Positions 17,692-27,414 of a stretch of DNA of 60,741 nucleotides are shown here, in pieces. The stretch spans positions 1 through 60,741 of the forward strand of contig CAYYWZ010000015.1 in NCBI GenBank assembly GCA_964475415.1. Reading direction: 5' to 3'. Positions within the stretch are counted from its first letter, which is position 1. Each line of letters starts with the position of its first letter. This DNA comes from CALCMJ01 sp964475415. Its GTDB lineage: Bacteria > Bacteroidota > Bacteroidia > Chitinophagales > Saprospiraceae. The position numbers and the translations under genes were made by a program. Under the pieces are notes generated by a model. It did no database searches, was not told the DNA's origin, and saw nothing but the letters and a program-made list of their open reading frames with translations.

Positions 17692-17886
17692 TTATGTCAA
17701 AACGACATTAACTGCATTCAATCCTTTTCTTCCTTCTTCTACATCGTAAGAGACCTTGTCTCCTTCTTTAATAATTGTTCCGTTTAATCCATTTGCATGA
17801 ACAAACATATCTTTTCCACCGTCATCTGGTGTGATAAATCCGAAACCTTTACTTTCGTTGAAAAATTTAACTGTACCGTTACTCAT
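17692..17886 (-). CDS. Cold-shock protein (CspA family)
   Basis: 64 residues, one cold-shock domain. RNP1 (KGFGFITPDD) and RNP2 (DMFVHANGL) are intact. It binds single-stranded RNA/DNA and melts mRNA structure. I start it at the ATG at 17886 (MSNGTVKFF), which gives the standard Csp N-terminus; the frame is open up to 17940, but those extra residues are not conserved. The 5' region to about 17990 is a candidate long cold-shock leader. Followed directly by its terminator. Confidence 0.95.
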   Translation of the reverse strand: MSNGTVKFFNESKGFGFITPDDGGKDMFVHANGLNGTIIKEGDKVSYDVEEGRKGLNAVNVVLT

Positions 17887-18069
17887 TTTAATATATATAA
17901 ATTTAAATAGGCGAGATGCTTTAATTAGCGCCTCTGCCACATAGAATAAACTCAGACTAGCTCAATTTAGTTCCTAACATAAAATTAAATAAAATTACTC
18001 GTAATATTTACTGTTCGTACATTAATGTTGAAAGCAGTTCTAATTCATATTATTGACCTCTTATAGATT

Positions 18070-18501
18070 TCAAATCGCATCTCCAGAAAAACTATATCCT
18101 TTTCCCAGTTGAGTCCAACCTTTCTTTTCATAGAAATCAACTAAATCTGTACTTAAATATAAATTTTCAAACCCCTCAAGTTTAGCTTCCTGAAGCCCAT
18201 GTTCTAGTAATCTTTCTGCATAGCCTTTTTTGCGACAAGGCTCATTAACAAATAAACAAGCAAATCACGGCAATAGATCTTGCCTGCTTAGAAAATCATT
18301 TGTGATCAATGCATATGAGGCTATTAGTGCATCAGACTCTATTCCTACATAAAATTTAGGAAATGCTTTTTCCTCTTCAAGTGAATTTCTAATACAATCT
18401 TCATAGAATTTCAAGTTGGAGCTATTGCCCCAACATTTCCAAAAATAATTAATGGCTTCTTCTATTTTATCAGGCCTTTTTGATAGTTCAAAAATCTTAA
18501 T
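18070..18501 (-). pseudogene. GNAT acetyltransferase gene with in-frame TGA at a tryptophan position
   Basis: Translating the minus strand from 18501 gives a continuous GNAT-like sequence (IKIFELSKRPDKIEEAINYF, FYVGIESDALIASYAL, SRQDLLP). It stops at TGA (18267-18265) and continues in frame with FACLFVNEPCRKKGYAERLL, the acetyl-CoA-binding motif A with its R/Q-x-x-G-x-A/G core, to a natural TGA at 18072-18070. Relatives usually have LxPWLACLFV here, so the TGA replaces TGG by one base. No ATG precedes the frame: a TAA lies four codons upstream and the first codon is ATT. Probably a decaying gene of about 143 residues. Confidence 0.75.
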
Positions 18502-18521
18502 AGGATAGTGTTAATGCAACT

Positions 18522-19052
18522 TTAAAACTTGAGTAAGGTGTATCCCTTCAGTTGATAATTTGTCACAGTTGTAAGCATCGAAGTGGCAATCTCTATATTT
18601 TCGTTCACCTCATCTAGATCAATCTGTCTTCCTATTAATGATTGTCCACAAACGGTAAGTTTTACTCCGGCCTCTTTCAGTTCATTTATCAATGGTAAAT
18701 TTGGATTCTTAATATTAAATCGACTTACAAATCCATCATCTTTCAGAACTACTTTTGTTGCATTTCCATGAATAGCCAATACCACATTAATGGAATCCCG
18801 ATGCACACCTGCAATCGCATGAAGGTTTATCATTCTTGCTACATTATTAAGTGCCTTATTTAATTGTGCAGGATCTTTTCCAGAAAATAAATCAACTATA
18901 ATATCATACCTCTGTTCAGGGTCGGGTACTACTGTAGCCTTTTCTATAGAATATATACCACCATGATCCTTAATAACTGGATACTGGAATTCTGCTTGAG
19001 CCAATAACAATCCTGAATTAAAGGACAACAAAAGAATAAATAATACACGCAT
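18522..19052 (-). CDS. Secreted DsrE/DsrF-like protein
   Basis: 176 residues with a signal peptide (residues 1-18, ends LLLAQ). The mature part has the DsrE fold: RYDIIVDLFSGKDPAQLNKAL, INVVLAIHGNATKVVL, then a conserved Cys in VKLTVCGQSLIGRQID (about residue 134), and a C-terminal YQLKGYTLLKF. DsrE-family proteins bind or move sulfur in sulfur oxidation, but periplasmic Bacteroidota members have no defined role. It stands 20 bases from the GNAT remnant in the same direction, so the two may once have been co-transcribed. Confidence 0.85.
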   Translation of the reverse strand: MRVLFILLLSFNSGLLLAQAEFQYPVIKDHGGIYSIEKATVVPDPEQRYDIIVDLFSGKDPAQLNKALNNVARMINLHAIAGVHRDSINVVLAIHGNATKVVLKDDGFVSRFNIKNPNLPLINELKEAGVKLTVCGQSLIGRQIDLDEVNENIEIATSMLTTVTNYQLKGYTLLKF

Positions 19053-19341
19053 AATTAAATTTTTGATCTACCAAGATAAATAGTATTTTACTAATTAAAC
19101 GAGTTCTCTGATTCTCCGGACTATTATTACAACATACGGAGAAAGTGACTAACCCAACTAATAAAAAACACTACACGAACAGTGATGTAAGAGCAGACTT
19201 GCTATAGCTGCATTCGCTTCATTTCACAAAATCCGCTATAAATAATAAAATGAATTTAAAACACAAAATATATAAGACCGCCATCCTCACCAATACCCAA
19301 CCTTTTAATAGAAATTAATGTCTAACAGTATAAATAGAAGC

Positions 19342-19815
19342 ATGAACAAACATTTAATTTTACTATTGGTTCTATTCCTTATTCTAGGATGTAAAAAAAA
19401 TTCTACTGTAGATAGTTGTAGCATTGTGCAAAGTAAGGAAGATTTAGATGAGCTTCTTGTGCAATGCAATGAAAACCTCATCCTATCTTCTTCCGAGATA
19501 GAAGCGAACCTCATAGGTGATTGGATCTTGACTGGTATAATCTCTGGTTGGAAAGCTTTTGAACCTACATTAGAATGTTTATTGCTATCAATAGATAATG
19601 AGTCTCTTACACTTATAAACCTAAATACTGGCGAAGAAACAAGCTCCAACTGGACCTTAACATTCTATAAAGTCAATAATAATTTAGTATTTTTCCTAGA
19701 GCCAGAAAAGGAAGAACTCAGATGGAGTGTCGGAATGCAATTCTTTTCAGAAGATATTATTTATGGAGCTGGGCTAGCAGATGATACGGATACCTACGTG
19801 TACTTGAAATTGTAA
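19342..19815 (+). CDS. Small lipoprotein, lipocalin-like in outline
   Basis: 157 residues from the ATG at 19342; the frame begins at 19318, but the lipoprotein signal MNKHLILLLVLFLILGCKK starts at this internal ATG. After the lipobox Cys the mature protein has LIGDWILTGIISG and LNTGEETSSNWTLTFY, the sort of short strands seen in lipocalin-like Bacteroidota lipoproteins. No enzyme motif. Alone on its strand between two minus-strand genes. Confidence 0.75.
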   Translation: MNKHLILLLVLFLILGCKKNSTVDSCSIVQSKEDLDELLVQCNENLILSSSEIEANLIGDWILTGIISGWKAFEPTLECLLLSIDNESLTLINLNTGEETSSNWTLTFYKVNNNLVFFLEPEKEELRWSVGMQFFSEDIIYGAGLADDTDTYVYLKL

Positions 19816-19927
19816 AATTCTTATTATTATAACAGATTACCTCTAATTCTGATCTAGCACAATTGAATCCCATCTTCTATGTAGCCAAATCTATACCTTG
19901 TTGATTATTCATAAATTATCAGAAATT

Positions 19928-20107
19928 TCATTTGGGGGAATTTCTTGTAGTTTGATATCCTTGATAGGCTACACTAGCACTTGCAATCAATCCAAAAATT
20001 CCTATAAACCAGCTATCCGTAAATAATAGGCCAATTCCAGCGATAAAACCTAAAATCCCTATGGTTAGACCAAGATTAATTTGTGTGTTTTTTTTATACT
20101 CGCTCAT
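19928..20107 (-). CDS. 59-residue double-membrane-spanning protein
   Basis: ATG at 20107 to TGA at 19928. The sequence starts MSEYKKNTQINLGLTIGILG and has two hydrophobic helices (about residues 12-29 and 34-48) separated by TDSW, then a polar tail ending RNSPK. A charged start, two well-formed helices and a polar tail suggest a real small membrane protein. It lies within the 360-base gap between the lipoprotein and the T9SS CotH gene, on the same strand as the latter and downstream of it. No family recognised. Confidence 0.6.
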   Translation of the reverse strand: MSEYKKNTQINLGLTIGILGFIAGIGLLFTDSWFIGIFGLIASASVAYQGYQTTRNSPK

Positions 20108-20175
20108 ATATTGACATCTTCTTTTATGATATTCTTTTCATTTAATTGTATTACTCAAATTCTATACATAGATAG

Positions 20176-22005
20176 TTACAACTTTACAAGCTTATGCGTT
20201 CTATGATCTGAATTGATTTTGAGGTAATAAATACCTGTTGCCATAGATTTCATATTTATACTAATCGGACTAGTAATATCATAAAGCGATATTTCTCGCA
20301 CCTTCTGTCCCCTACTATCAAAGATTTCAATAAACCCATGCTTAGCTGAAACAGGAATCTCAACTGTAAACACATCTCTAAATGGATTAGGACTTATATG
20401 CAATTCATCATTTGACAGACTACTCACTGAACTTAAAGAAGATACGGTGTACTCAAAAAATTCGTACTCAGCACGTTCAGGCATCAGCTTCATAGCATTT
20501 TCATTCTGTGCTCGTAGATAATACTTCACTTCTGTTCCCTCAGCAAAAGCAGGAAGGATGGCCATAAAGTTATTATCATTAGTTTGTGCCATCGGGTAAG
20601 CTTCAAAATGAGAAGCCCATTCGTTTGTAGAAACCATAACATCTAACTCATCTGTATTTTCTGCAATTGCATTGATTGTAACCATCTGATCACTACTGGG
20701 TACCTCTAAGTCTTGAGATACTGAAAGGATCGTAGGATCTATAGTATTAAATTCTGGCAACGAATTGATGTATGCTAACCTATCCTCTAATGTAGAAATT
20801 ATTCCCGCTGTCTGGAAAAAGAAGATATTAGTTGTTTGTTCCACATTTGATTCCATGAAGGTATCACCAAAATTAAAAAAGGCATTTTGATCTTGAGATG
20901 TCATTGGTCTTATTCGATCTTGTAGGATCTGAACCTGCTCTCGTAACTTGTTCACATCTAATGATTCCTCTATAATAGTCTTAAGATGTGCTACATATTG
21001 TTTCTTGTATAACGGATTTGAGAATAACGCTTTGGCTAATGGTTTTGCATCAAGACCACTATCAAAGAAAATATCCCAGCTAGTGAGTTCATCACTAGAA
21101 GCCGCATTAAGCAAGGCTCCAACAAAGGCTTCTGAGGTGTCCCAAGGCAAAAACTGCCATAAGCTGTTTTCATGTTTGAACAGATAGTAATTATGTATGT
21201 ATAATCCTGGATAAGAATCTAGATTAGCGATAGCATTACTTACTGCCATATACCATAGTGCACGATCTATATTCAAAACCTGATCTAAATTGTCAGGATC
21301 AAATTCTATAGTTTTTATTAGCTCAATAAGATCGCCCCATCCTGAATCAGACTTGAGTTCATAACGACTCTGATAACTAGTAGAGTCCTCTCCGTAATAA
21401 GCCAAGTCAGGAGGGGTCCAAGCACCATTTTCACCAAATTGCAGAACCGGATCACACTTAAAGAAACTGCCCTTAGAGTAATAAAAATGCTTTTTTAGAA
21501 ATTGTTTGTTGATAGATTCCGAAGCACTGTATACACCTAGAAAGTCACCTTCTACATATAGTGAAATATGATTTGACAAAGATGCTGGCATATACTTTCT
21601 GTAAACATTATAGGCTAAAGCTTCTCTAACAAAAGAAGGATCAAAAAAGGCATTGGCTAACTTGAGTTTATTGTAGCCTAAAAGTTCCTGATCTACAAGA
21701 TCATTAAAATCGAGATTGTAAGGCAGTTTTGCATTTCCGATATCATTGACTAAAGAAAAAGTAGAATTCCCCTTAAACCTTACTGCCACATCATCTAGGA
21801 CAATATCATCACCATAGGTGATTCTTGCAGGCTCTCTCAGCTTTGTCTTTTCATACCAGCTTTGTGTTAGAATAGCTTTCCAATTATCATTATAAAAATC
21901 AATCTCTATTTTCTCAAAGACCTCAGGATCATATAATTCTTGACCTTGTAGCTGGTGTACAGATAGAAAGAGAAGTATTATTATATTAATCCTTAAAAGA
22001 TACAT
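20176..22005 (-). CDS. CotH kinase family protein with T9SS sorting domain
   Basis: 609 residues. A signal peptide (ends HQLQG) precedes a CotH domain over about residues 30-370: DVAVRFKGNSTF, YNKLKLANAFFDPSFVREAL, HISLYVEGDFLGVYSASESI and SLWQFLPWDTSEAF with the catalytic-site Asp. A beta-sandwich segment (about 430-510) follows. The last 80 residues are a Por secretion tail (ISPNPFRDVFTVEIP, GIYYLKINS, HKLVKL), so the protein should pass the outer membrane through the type IX system. Compared with the cassette CotH protein at 130-1458 it is longer and exported by a different route. Substrate unknown. Confidence 0.92.
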   Translation of the reverse strand: MYLLRINIIILLFLSVHQLQGQELYDPEVFEKIEIDFYNDNWKAILTQSWYEKTKLREPARITYGDDIVLDDVAVRFKGNSTFSLVNDIGNAKLPYNLDFNDLVDQELLGYNKLKLANAFFDPSFVREALAYNVYRKYMPASLSNHISLYVEGDFLGVYSASESINKQFLKKHFYYSKGSFFKCDPVLQFGENGAWTPPDLAYYGEDSTSYQSRYELKSDSGWGDLIELIKTIEFDPDNLDQVLNIDRALWYMAVSNAIANLDSYPGLYIHNYYLFKHENSLWQFLPWDTSEAFVGALLNAASSDELTSWDIFFDSGLDAKPLAKALFSNPLYKKQYVAHLKTIIEESLDVNKLREQVQILQDRIRPMTSQDQNAFFNFGDTFMESNVEQTTNIFFFQTAGIISTLEDRLAYINSLPEFNTIDPTILSVSQDLEVPSSDQMVTINAIAENTDELDVMVSTNEWASHFEAYPMAQTNDNNFMAILPAFAEGTEVKYYLRAQNENAMKLMPERAEYEFFEYTVSSLSSVSSLSNDELHISPNPFRDVFTVEIPVSAKHGFIEIFDSRGQKVREISLYDITSPISINMKSMATGIYYLKINSDHRTHKLVKL

Positions 22006-22065
22006 ATTGAGTATTTTATGATTACCAAAAATAATAAAACACTAAATAGCTTATATAACTCATTT

Positions 22066-22839
22066 TTAGAATCCCATAAACTGAAGTGCTTCTTTGTTGA
22101 AGATTTCGGGTTGTTCCACATTGACAACGTGTCCACACTCAGGAATAACAAATAGAAAAGATAACTCATGCTTTCTTACCAGTTCTGTAATAGAAGGTAG
22201 AAACATATAATCCTCTTCTCCCATAATATATAAGGTAGGAACACCACTATCTTTTATTCTAAACAAATTCAGCAATGGATTGACCTTAGAAGCTAGGGAA
22301 AACCATCTGATAAATTCTTTCTGATATAATTTCTTGGCCTCATTTACAAAAAGCAATCTGGATTCTTTATGATTCTTCTTAGGCATGATCACAAACGCAA
22401 GTAGCTTGTAAAGAAAAAGATATGGAATAACAGACTTAAATAAATTCCCAAGGCCCATAAGAATCTGGCCTCTAAGATTCAACTTCATAATCGCTCCACC
22501 CAAAATCATGGTTTTTGTCCTAGCAGGAAATCGCTCAGTAATCTCCCTTACTACTATAGTTCCTAGGGATATACCTACAAAATGAGTAGACTGTATTTTC
22601 AAAAAATCTAAAACCTCTAATACATCATCCCCTATAACTTTGAAATTGTACTGTTTTATCTTTTCGTAAATGGGCTTTTTAGACTTGCCATGCCCTCTTA
22701 GGTCTATTAGTAAGACATTAAAGTGTTTTTTAAAGTCTCTGATCTGCTTAAACCATATAGAACTACTACCTCCTGCACCATGGATAAAGGTTACCCAGTC
22801 ACTAGCTTCTTTTTTTATATATGTAGTATAATGTAACAT
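22066..22839 (-). CDS. Alpha/beta hydrolase
   Basis: 257 residues, no signal peptide. The fold is clear: oxyanion segment FIHGAGGSSSIWF (about 17-29), LLIDLRGHGKSKKP, and a nucleophile elbow that here reads VGISLGTIV (Ser about residue 95). A late PTLYIMGEEDYMFLP follows, then CGHVVNVEQPE with the catalytic His. The substrate cannot be named; these enzymes range from esterases to C-C hydrolases. It lies between the CotH gene and the helicase gene, same strand, with gaps of 60-85 bases. Confidence 0.88.
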   Translation of the reverse strand: MLHYTTYIKKEASDWVTFIHGAGGSSSIWFKQIRDFKKHFNVLLIDLRGHGKSKKPIYEKIKQYNFKVIGDDVLEVLDFLKIQSTHFVGISLGTIVVREITERFPARTKTMILGGAIMKLNLRGQILMGLGNLFKSVIPYLFLYKLLAFVIMPKKNHKESRLLFVNEAKKLYQKEFIRWFSLASKVNPLLNLFRIKDSGVPTLYIMGEEDYMFLPSITELVRKHELSFLFVIPECGHVVNVEQPEIFNKEALQFMGF

Positions 22840-22923
22840 GCAGAATTATAACGAACTATAAATGGTATTTGTTCTTCTTAAATCTAGAGCAAAATATCAA
22901 AATAAAAGCAAAAATTAATCATT

Positions 22924-24222
22924 TTAGATCATTCTTACCCTTACCTTTTTCTTCTTTAGTCTTTGGTTATTCAATTTTTCTATTGCTTCATGAGCTTTTG
23001 ACGCAGCTACTGATACAAAGGCACAATCTTGTTTTAGCTCTATGACACCCACAGCATCCTTAGGAAGCTGCCCCTGCTTTATAATAAACCCTGCTATATC
23101 TCCTTTGGATATCTTGTCTTTTCTGCCGCCAGATATGAAGAGCGTAGACCACTTAGGTAAGGGGTTTTCATATTCTTCTTGCAAATCTATAGCTGGTGTA
23201 TCTGGTATAAAATCCTTAAGTCTATCAAATTCGCTATATAACACATACGCCGTACCCTCAGAATGCATCCTCGCTGTCCTACCATTTCTATGGACAAACT
23301 CTTCTTCTTTGTAAGGAAGCTGATAGTGGATTATAAAGTTGAGTTCTGGAATATCTAATCCTCTAGCTGCTAGATCTGTGGCTAGTAAGATAAGATGGGT
23401 ACCATTTCTAAACTTTATCAATGCTCTTTCTCTATCCTTCTGCTCTAGTCCACCATAAAAACATCCATGGATAATTCCAGCATCCTTAAGTCCATCACTA
23501 ACAAACTGTATCGTGTCCTTATAATTGCAAAAAATAATACCAGGCTTATCACCTATATTCCTCAGAAGTTTAACGAGCGTCTCTGTCTTATCTTTATTAG
23601 GTGACTTAACCAGCTTTATATCTAGCTTAGGCCGCTGATCATCGAGATAATCAATAACTAGTGGATTTTTCATTTTGACAAATTCTGGAATCCTAACTCC
23701 AAAAGTTGCTGAGGTAAGTACCTTCTTATAATTAGTAGGCAAATAATCTAAGATCTCCATCATTTCTTTTTCGAAGCCAGTCTCTAGCGACTTATCAAAT
23801 TCATCTAGAACTAGGGTGTCCAGTTCCTCCATATCCAGATGTCCTCTTCTGAGATGATCTGCGATTCTTCCTGGTGTACCTATTAGGATTGCTGGAGCGT
23901 GCTTCAGTTCTATACGATCCTTAGTTCCTGATCGGCCGCCATAGATAGCATTCACCTTATATCCTGATCCCATCTCTCTAGCTACCTGTTCTATCTGTAT
24001 CGCAAGTTCCCTAGAGGGCACTAGAATAAGCACTTTTATATAGTCCGTTGTTTTCTCTAAGTTCTGAATAATAGGTAATAAAAATGCTAAGGTCTTACCT
24101 GTCCCTGTAGGTGATAATAATATAACCTCTGCAGAAGAATGTATCGCTAGCTGAGCCTGCTGTTGCATTTCATTGAGCTCCGATATCTTTAACTTTTCCA
24201 GTATTTTTTTCTGATTCTTCAT
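22924..24222 (-). CDS. DEAD-box RNA helicase, DbpA-like
   Basis: 432 residues. Motifs in order: Q motif and Walker A SPTGTGKT (about 36-43), PSRELA, GTPGR, the DEAD box as DEFD, SAT, then in domain 2 ATDLAARGLDIPE and HRNGRTAR. DEFD and HRNGRTAR replace the textbook DEAD and HRxGRTGR, but this variant is usual in Bacteroidota members. The last 70 residues (KISKGDIAGFIIKQGQL, CAFVSVA) form the DbpA RNA-binding domain that targets hairpin 92 of 23S rRNA in E. coli DbpA, so large-subunit ribosome assembly is the likely role. The DUF1456 gene lies 38 bases upstream on the same strand. Confidence 0.92.
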   Translation of the reverse strand: MKNQKKILEKLKISELNEMQQQAQLAIHSSAEVILLSPTGTGKTLAFLLPIIQNLEKTTDYIKVLILVPSRELAIQIEQVAREMGSGYKVNAIYGGRSGTKDRIELKHAPAILIGTPGRIADHLRRGHLDMEELDTLVLDEFDKSLETGFEKEMMEILDYLPTNYKKVLTSATFGVRIPEFVKMKNPLVIDYLDDQRPKLDIKLVKSPNKDKTETLVKLLRNIGDKPGIIFCNYKDTIQFVSDGLKDAGIIHGCFYGGLEQKDRERALIKFRNGTHLILLATDLAARGLDIPELNFIIHYQLPYKEEEFVHRNGRTARMHSEGTAYVLYSEFDRLKDFIPDTPAIDLQEEYENPLPKWSTLFISGGRKDKISKGDIAGFIIKQGQLPKDAVGVIELKQDCAFVSVAASKAHEAIEKLNNQRLKKKKVRVRMI

Positions 24223-24260
24223 GAAGTTTCTTTCTTACTTAGAGCAATATCATCGCTTAC

Positions 24261-24731
24261 TTACGCGGGTGTATCTTTTCGATATTTGAGTTGCATACCA
24301 TGAAGGAAATTTCTCAGGAACTGGTCCTTACAAGCTCTATACTGAGATTGCCCTGGTTTTCTAAATAGCGCTGTAATCTCATGCTTACTGACATCGAAAT
24401 CTGCAAGTTCTAGTATGTCAATTATATCTGTGTCCTTAAGGGCAAGGGCAATTTTGAGTTTTCTGAAGATGAGATTATTGTTTAAGGTTTTTTCTGGAGC
24501 TGGCATAGGTCCATCTTTCTTACCTCTTCTAACTGTTATAAATCCATTAAGAAATACGGCAAGATCTTTATCATAAATTCCTTTATAGTCTTCGTGATCT
24601 TCCTTCTTTAACCAATCGCTTATCTCAGCTCTTGTAGCGGGCTTCCCCCCTATTTTAAATATTTTCATCATCTGATCATCTGAAAAACTAAATGTATATC
24701 TTATTCTCCTTAGGATATCACCATTATTCAT
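24261..24731 (-). CDS. DUF1456 family protein (YehS-like)
   Basis: 156 residues made of two copies of a roughly 70-residue unit. The first (about 1-70) has ILRRIRYTFSFSDDQMMKIF and the second (about 85-150) has NNLIFRKLKIALALKDTDII. Each is followed by a helix with a Lys/Pro-rich turn (KPATRAEISDWL; VSKHEITALFRKPGQ). This is the DUF1456/YehS pattern. Function is unknown; the fold looks helical and nucleic-acid binding is only a guess. It sits just upstream of the DbpA-like helicase gene and may share its transcript. Confidence 0.88.
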   Translation of the reverse strand: MNNGDILRRIRYTFSFSDDQMMKIFKIGGKPATRAEISDWLKKEDHEDYKGIYDKDLAVFLNGFITVRRGKKDGPMPAPEKTLNNNLIFRKLKIALALKDTDIIDILELADFDVSKHEITALFRKPGQSQYRACKDQFLRNFLHGMQLKYRKDTPA

Positions 24732-24858
24732 TTATTATGCTTAATATATTTTCTAATCTTATTGTAAATACTGTTGGATGTACAACTACTATATTTTCGT
24801 TATAGTTCATTCTTATCTCACAGAACCATCCATATAGGACTGCAATATATAACAATGC

Positions 24859-27414
24859 TCAAAACTCTAGTAACATAGAACCTCTTATAGCTAATCCATT
24901 AACGCCAAATAAAGTGGGGATCTCTGGATTATCTAGATAAGTAAATCTTTTGATCAGATCAAGTCTTAGTACCTTCAGTAGATTGGATAAACCAAAACTA
25001 GCTTCTACATAGGGTCTATTGTCAAAGGAGAAAGTCGCCGGAATACCGTTTTCGTTTTCGGTATATTGTATTTGACCTGGATTGAAATTAGGATTCTTAT
25101 CATCTGACAGAGAACCGTAGATCATCTTAAAACCAATAATCTCTCTGAGTTTTAGATGTTTCACCAGTGGGATTCTATTGAAAAAATATCCTTGGAAGAA
25201 GTGCTCCATCTTAAAGGAAACGAACTGATCATTGACAAATTCTAGAAAATTCATCATGTTAAAAGCATTAAAATCATATACGTAGGTCTGATTTCCCTTT
25301 ACGACAAACTGTAATAGATAAGGAATATCTCCCCATGTTTTTCCTGATTCTAGCAAAAGATTAGTAGTGCCGAGTCTAGGCCACTCCACTTGTTTTAGAA
25401 TATCCAATTGTAGTCTATGATAACTATAATTTCCACCTAACAAACCTCGTACACCCAGAGAATAACTTAGATTTATTACTGGGTACTTATTAAATATAGG
25501 AACCCTTCTATCCTGTCCTTGTATAAATTGTTCATTAGGTGCTATACGGATTCCTGCAAAAATCTCCGTCGTACTTATTCTATCTTGATTAATGGTATCT
25601 CCAGCGACCAAACTAGAGAATTCTAGACTACCATACGGTGTTCTAGTATTTTTATTTAAGCCCAATATAAATCCGTAACTAGAAATTTCTTTGACATAAC
25701 GCAAATCATACTTTCGCTCTAACAACATTCTAGTCGTTATCCCCCGTTGAAAGGACAATAAGAAATTATTAGGATTAAAAAACTCAAGACCTTGTCCAGG
25801 AAAGCTACTCTCTAGCTCTGATCTAAACTCTATGTAATGCTGAGGATTCGTTCTGAATGCTTTATTAAAAGTATAGAGTAAAGCGGCCTGATGCTTCCAT
25901 TGTTCTGTTCTCCTTGCGTAAGCAAGATAACCTCGAAGCCTAAACTTTTTGCTTAATTTATAATTTGTCTCACCACCTAACTGAAGATTTAATCCTTCTA
26001 CATCGTTAAAGCTTGCTAGAGAAACTATGGGTCCTATATCTAAAAAACCTACTGAAACAAAACCCGTAGTAGACAACCGCAGAACACGCATAAAAACATT
26101 ATAGTGAAACGTTTTCTTAAGCCTGCTCACCATCTCATCTAAGCCCTCATCATTTGCATCTAATCGGTAGATAGCATCTGATGTCCAATAATCTTTCTCT
26201 TTGACATAAGCATCTTCCGCTATCACTATATTCTCCAAGCCATCATAAATGGACAAATCATCGGGTGGCTCAAACCTGTAATTCCCATAACTCATGCTTC
26301 TTGTACCGAAAAAACCTATACTGTTTTTTGTAAGGGTATAATCAACCGTCAGGTCATCTAGGGTTTTCAGATATTGATCATTTCTAAGACTATACTCTTG
26401 TGTGAGCTGAAGATCTCTGACAAAGTTTAAATTGATCCCATTAGTTATTCCTAGACTAGCCTTGGTCACTGCAAAACGACCATCTAGACTTATATACAAG
26501 TTTCCAGTAAAACCTGTATTCCCCTTAACTGCAGGTATGAATGCAAGATCGATCACCTTCTGCCCATTTTGCTCTATCGTATCGAGTATATAATATCTGT
26601 AAAAATCTATACCCTTTCTAGAAACTGGACTTAGAAACTGGACTTCCATAAGCGGTAGCACCTCATCATAGATATCTAAGTCTACATATAATACGTCTAG
26701 AATATCATTGATAGCTGTGAGGTCCCAGTTATCATCTAAGTTTGTGCTTTCTATTGCTTTTCTATATTCTTTTTTTACATCTCCAGCTTTCTTATAATAG
26801 ACGGTAGATAAAATATTTCTGAGATATACTGGTAAGTAATTTTTACCATTAATATCAGAAGTATCTATATATTCCCAAACTAACTCAAAGGGCCGCATGA
26901 GTCTCCTATTCTTAAACTTCTCAGTTATATTATTGACATCTATTCTTACTTTCTCATGTTGATCATAATAGTAATAATCAGATGCTTCTATTCTATTCCT
27001 ATCTTTATTAGCAAGTACCTTTCGCATCAGCTCTACGGCTGGATTATTTTTCTTAGAATATTTTTCTTTCTTAAAAACAAGTTCTACGGTTTCTAGATTT
27101 GTAACCTCCGGTTCTAGAAGAAAATCTATCGTATTTCTTTTTGTATTCTTAACAGGAAGAACAACAGATTTGTAGCCTAGGAAACTAGCCTGTAGCGAGT
27201 CGCTAGCAAACCTAGTTTCTATACGATACTTTCCAGATAGGTCTGTGGTCTCTCCTATGCTTGTACCTAAGAAGCTGAGACTAGCGAACGGAATAGGTTC
27301 TAAGGTGCTAGCATCTAGCACGCTACCTTTGACACGAGTAACCTTCTGCGCATTAAGGCTAACCAGTTGTATCATAAGGAAAATTACTATGTAAAATATA
27401 TTTCTGCTAGTCAA
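24859..27414 (-). CDS. DUF5686 outer-membrane protein with carboxypeptidase-regulatory-like domain
   Basis: 851 residues from a TTG at 27414, giving a good signal peptide (TSRNIFYIVIFL...LNAQ). An in-frame ATG exists at 27510, but that extension adds a second hydrophobic stretch, and a near-consensus -7 box (CATCTTTG on the minus strand) lies between the two starts. Residues about 27-110 form a beta-sandwich (VKGSVLDASTLEPIPFASLS, GKYRIET, FLLEPEV). The rest is DUF5686, ending in a beta-barrel-like C-terminus (NGLAIRGSMLLEF). It resembles surface-anchored receptors without a plug. No substrate known. It diverges from the polyene export gene. Confidence 0.85.
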   Translation of the reverse strand: MTSRNIFYIVIFLMIQLVSLNAQKVTRVKGSVLDASTLEPIPFASLSFLGTSIGETTDLSGKYRIETRFASDSLQASFLGYKSVVLPVKNTKRNTIDFLLEPEVTNLETVELVFKKEKYSKKNNPAVELMRKVLANKDRNRIEASDYYYYDQHEKVRIDVNNITEKFKNRRLMRPFELVWEYIDTSDINGKNYLPVYLRNILSTVYYKKAGDVKKEYRKAIESTNLDDNWDLTAINDILDVLYVDLDIYDEVLPLMEVQFLSPVSRKGIDFYRYYILDTIEQNGQKVIDLAFIPAVKGNTGFTGNLYISLDGRFAVTKASLGITNGINLNFVRDLQLTQEYSLRNDQYLKTLDDLTVDYTLTKNSIGFFGTRSMSYGNYRFEPPDDLSIYDGLENIVIAEDAYVKEKDYWTSDAIYRLDANDEGLDEMVSRLKKTFHYNVFMRVLRLSTTGFVSVGFLDIGPIVSLASFNDVEGLNLQLGGETNYKLSKKFRLRGYLAYARRTEQWKHQAALLYTFNKAFRTNPQHYIEFRSELESSFPGQGLEFFNPNNFLLSFQRGITTRMLLERKYDLRYVKEISSYGFILGLNKNTRTPYGSLEFSSLVAGDTINQDRISTTEIFAGIRIAPNEQFIQGQDRRVPIFNKYPVINLSYSLGVRGLLGGNYSYHRLQLDILKQVEWPRLGTTNLLLESGKTWGDIPYLLQFVVKGNQTYVYDFNAFNMMNFLEFVNDQFVSFKMEHFFQGYFFNRIPLVKHLKLREIIGFKMIYGSLSDDKNPNFNPGQIQYTENENGIPATFSFDNRPYVEASFGLSNLLKVLRLDLIKRFTYLDNPEIPTLFGVNGLAIRGSMLLEF

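Noticed and set aside
17166..18501. An alternative genetic code (TGA as Trp or TAG as an amino acid) explaining the in-frame stops
   Set aside because: TGA and TAG end many intact genes in this window (for example TGA at 45003 and TAG at 37217-37219), so the standard bacterial code applies.
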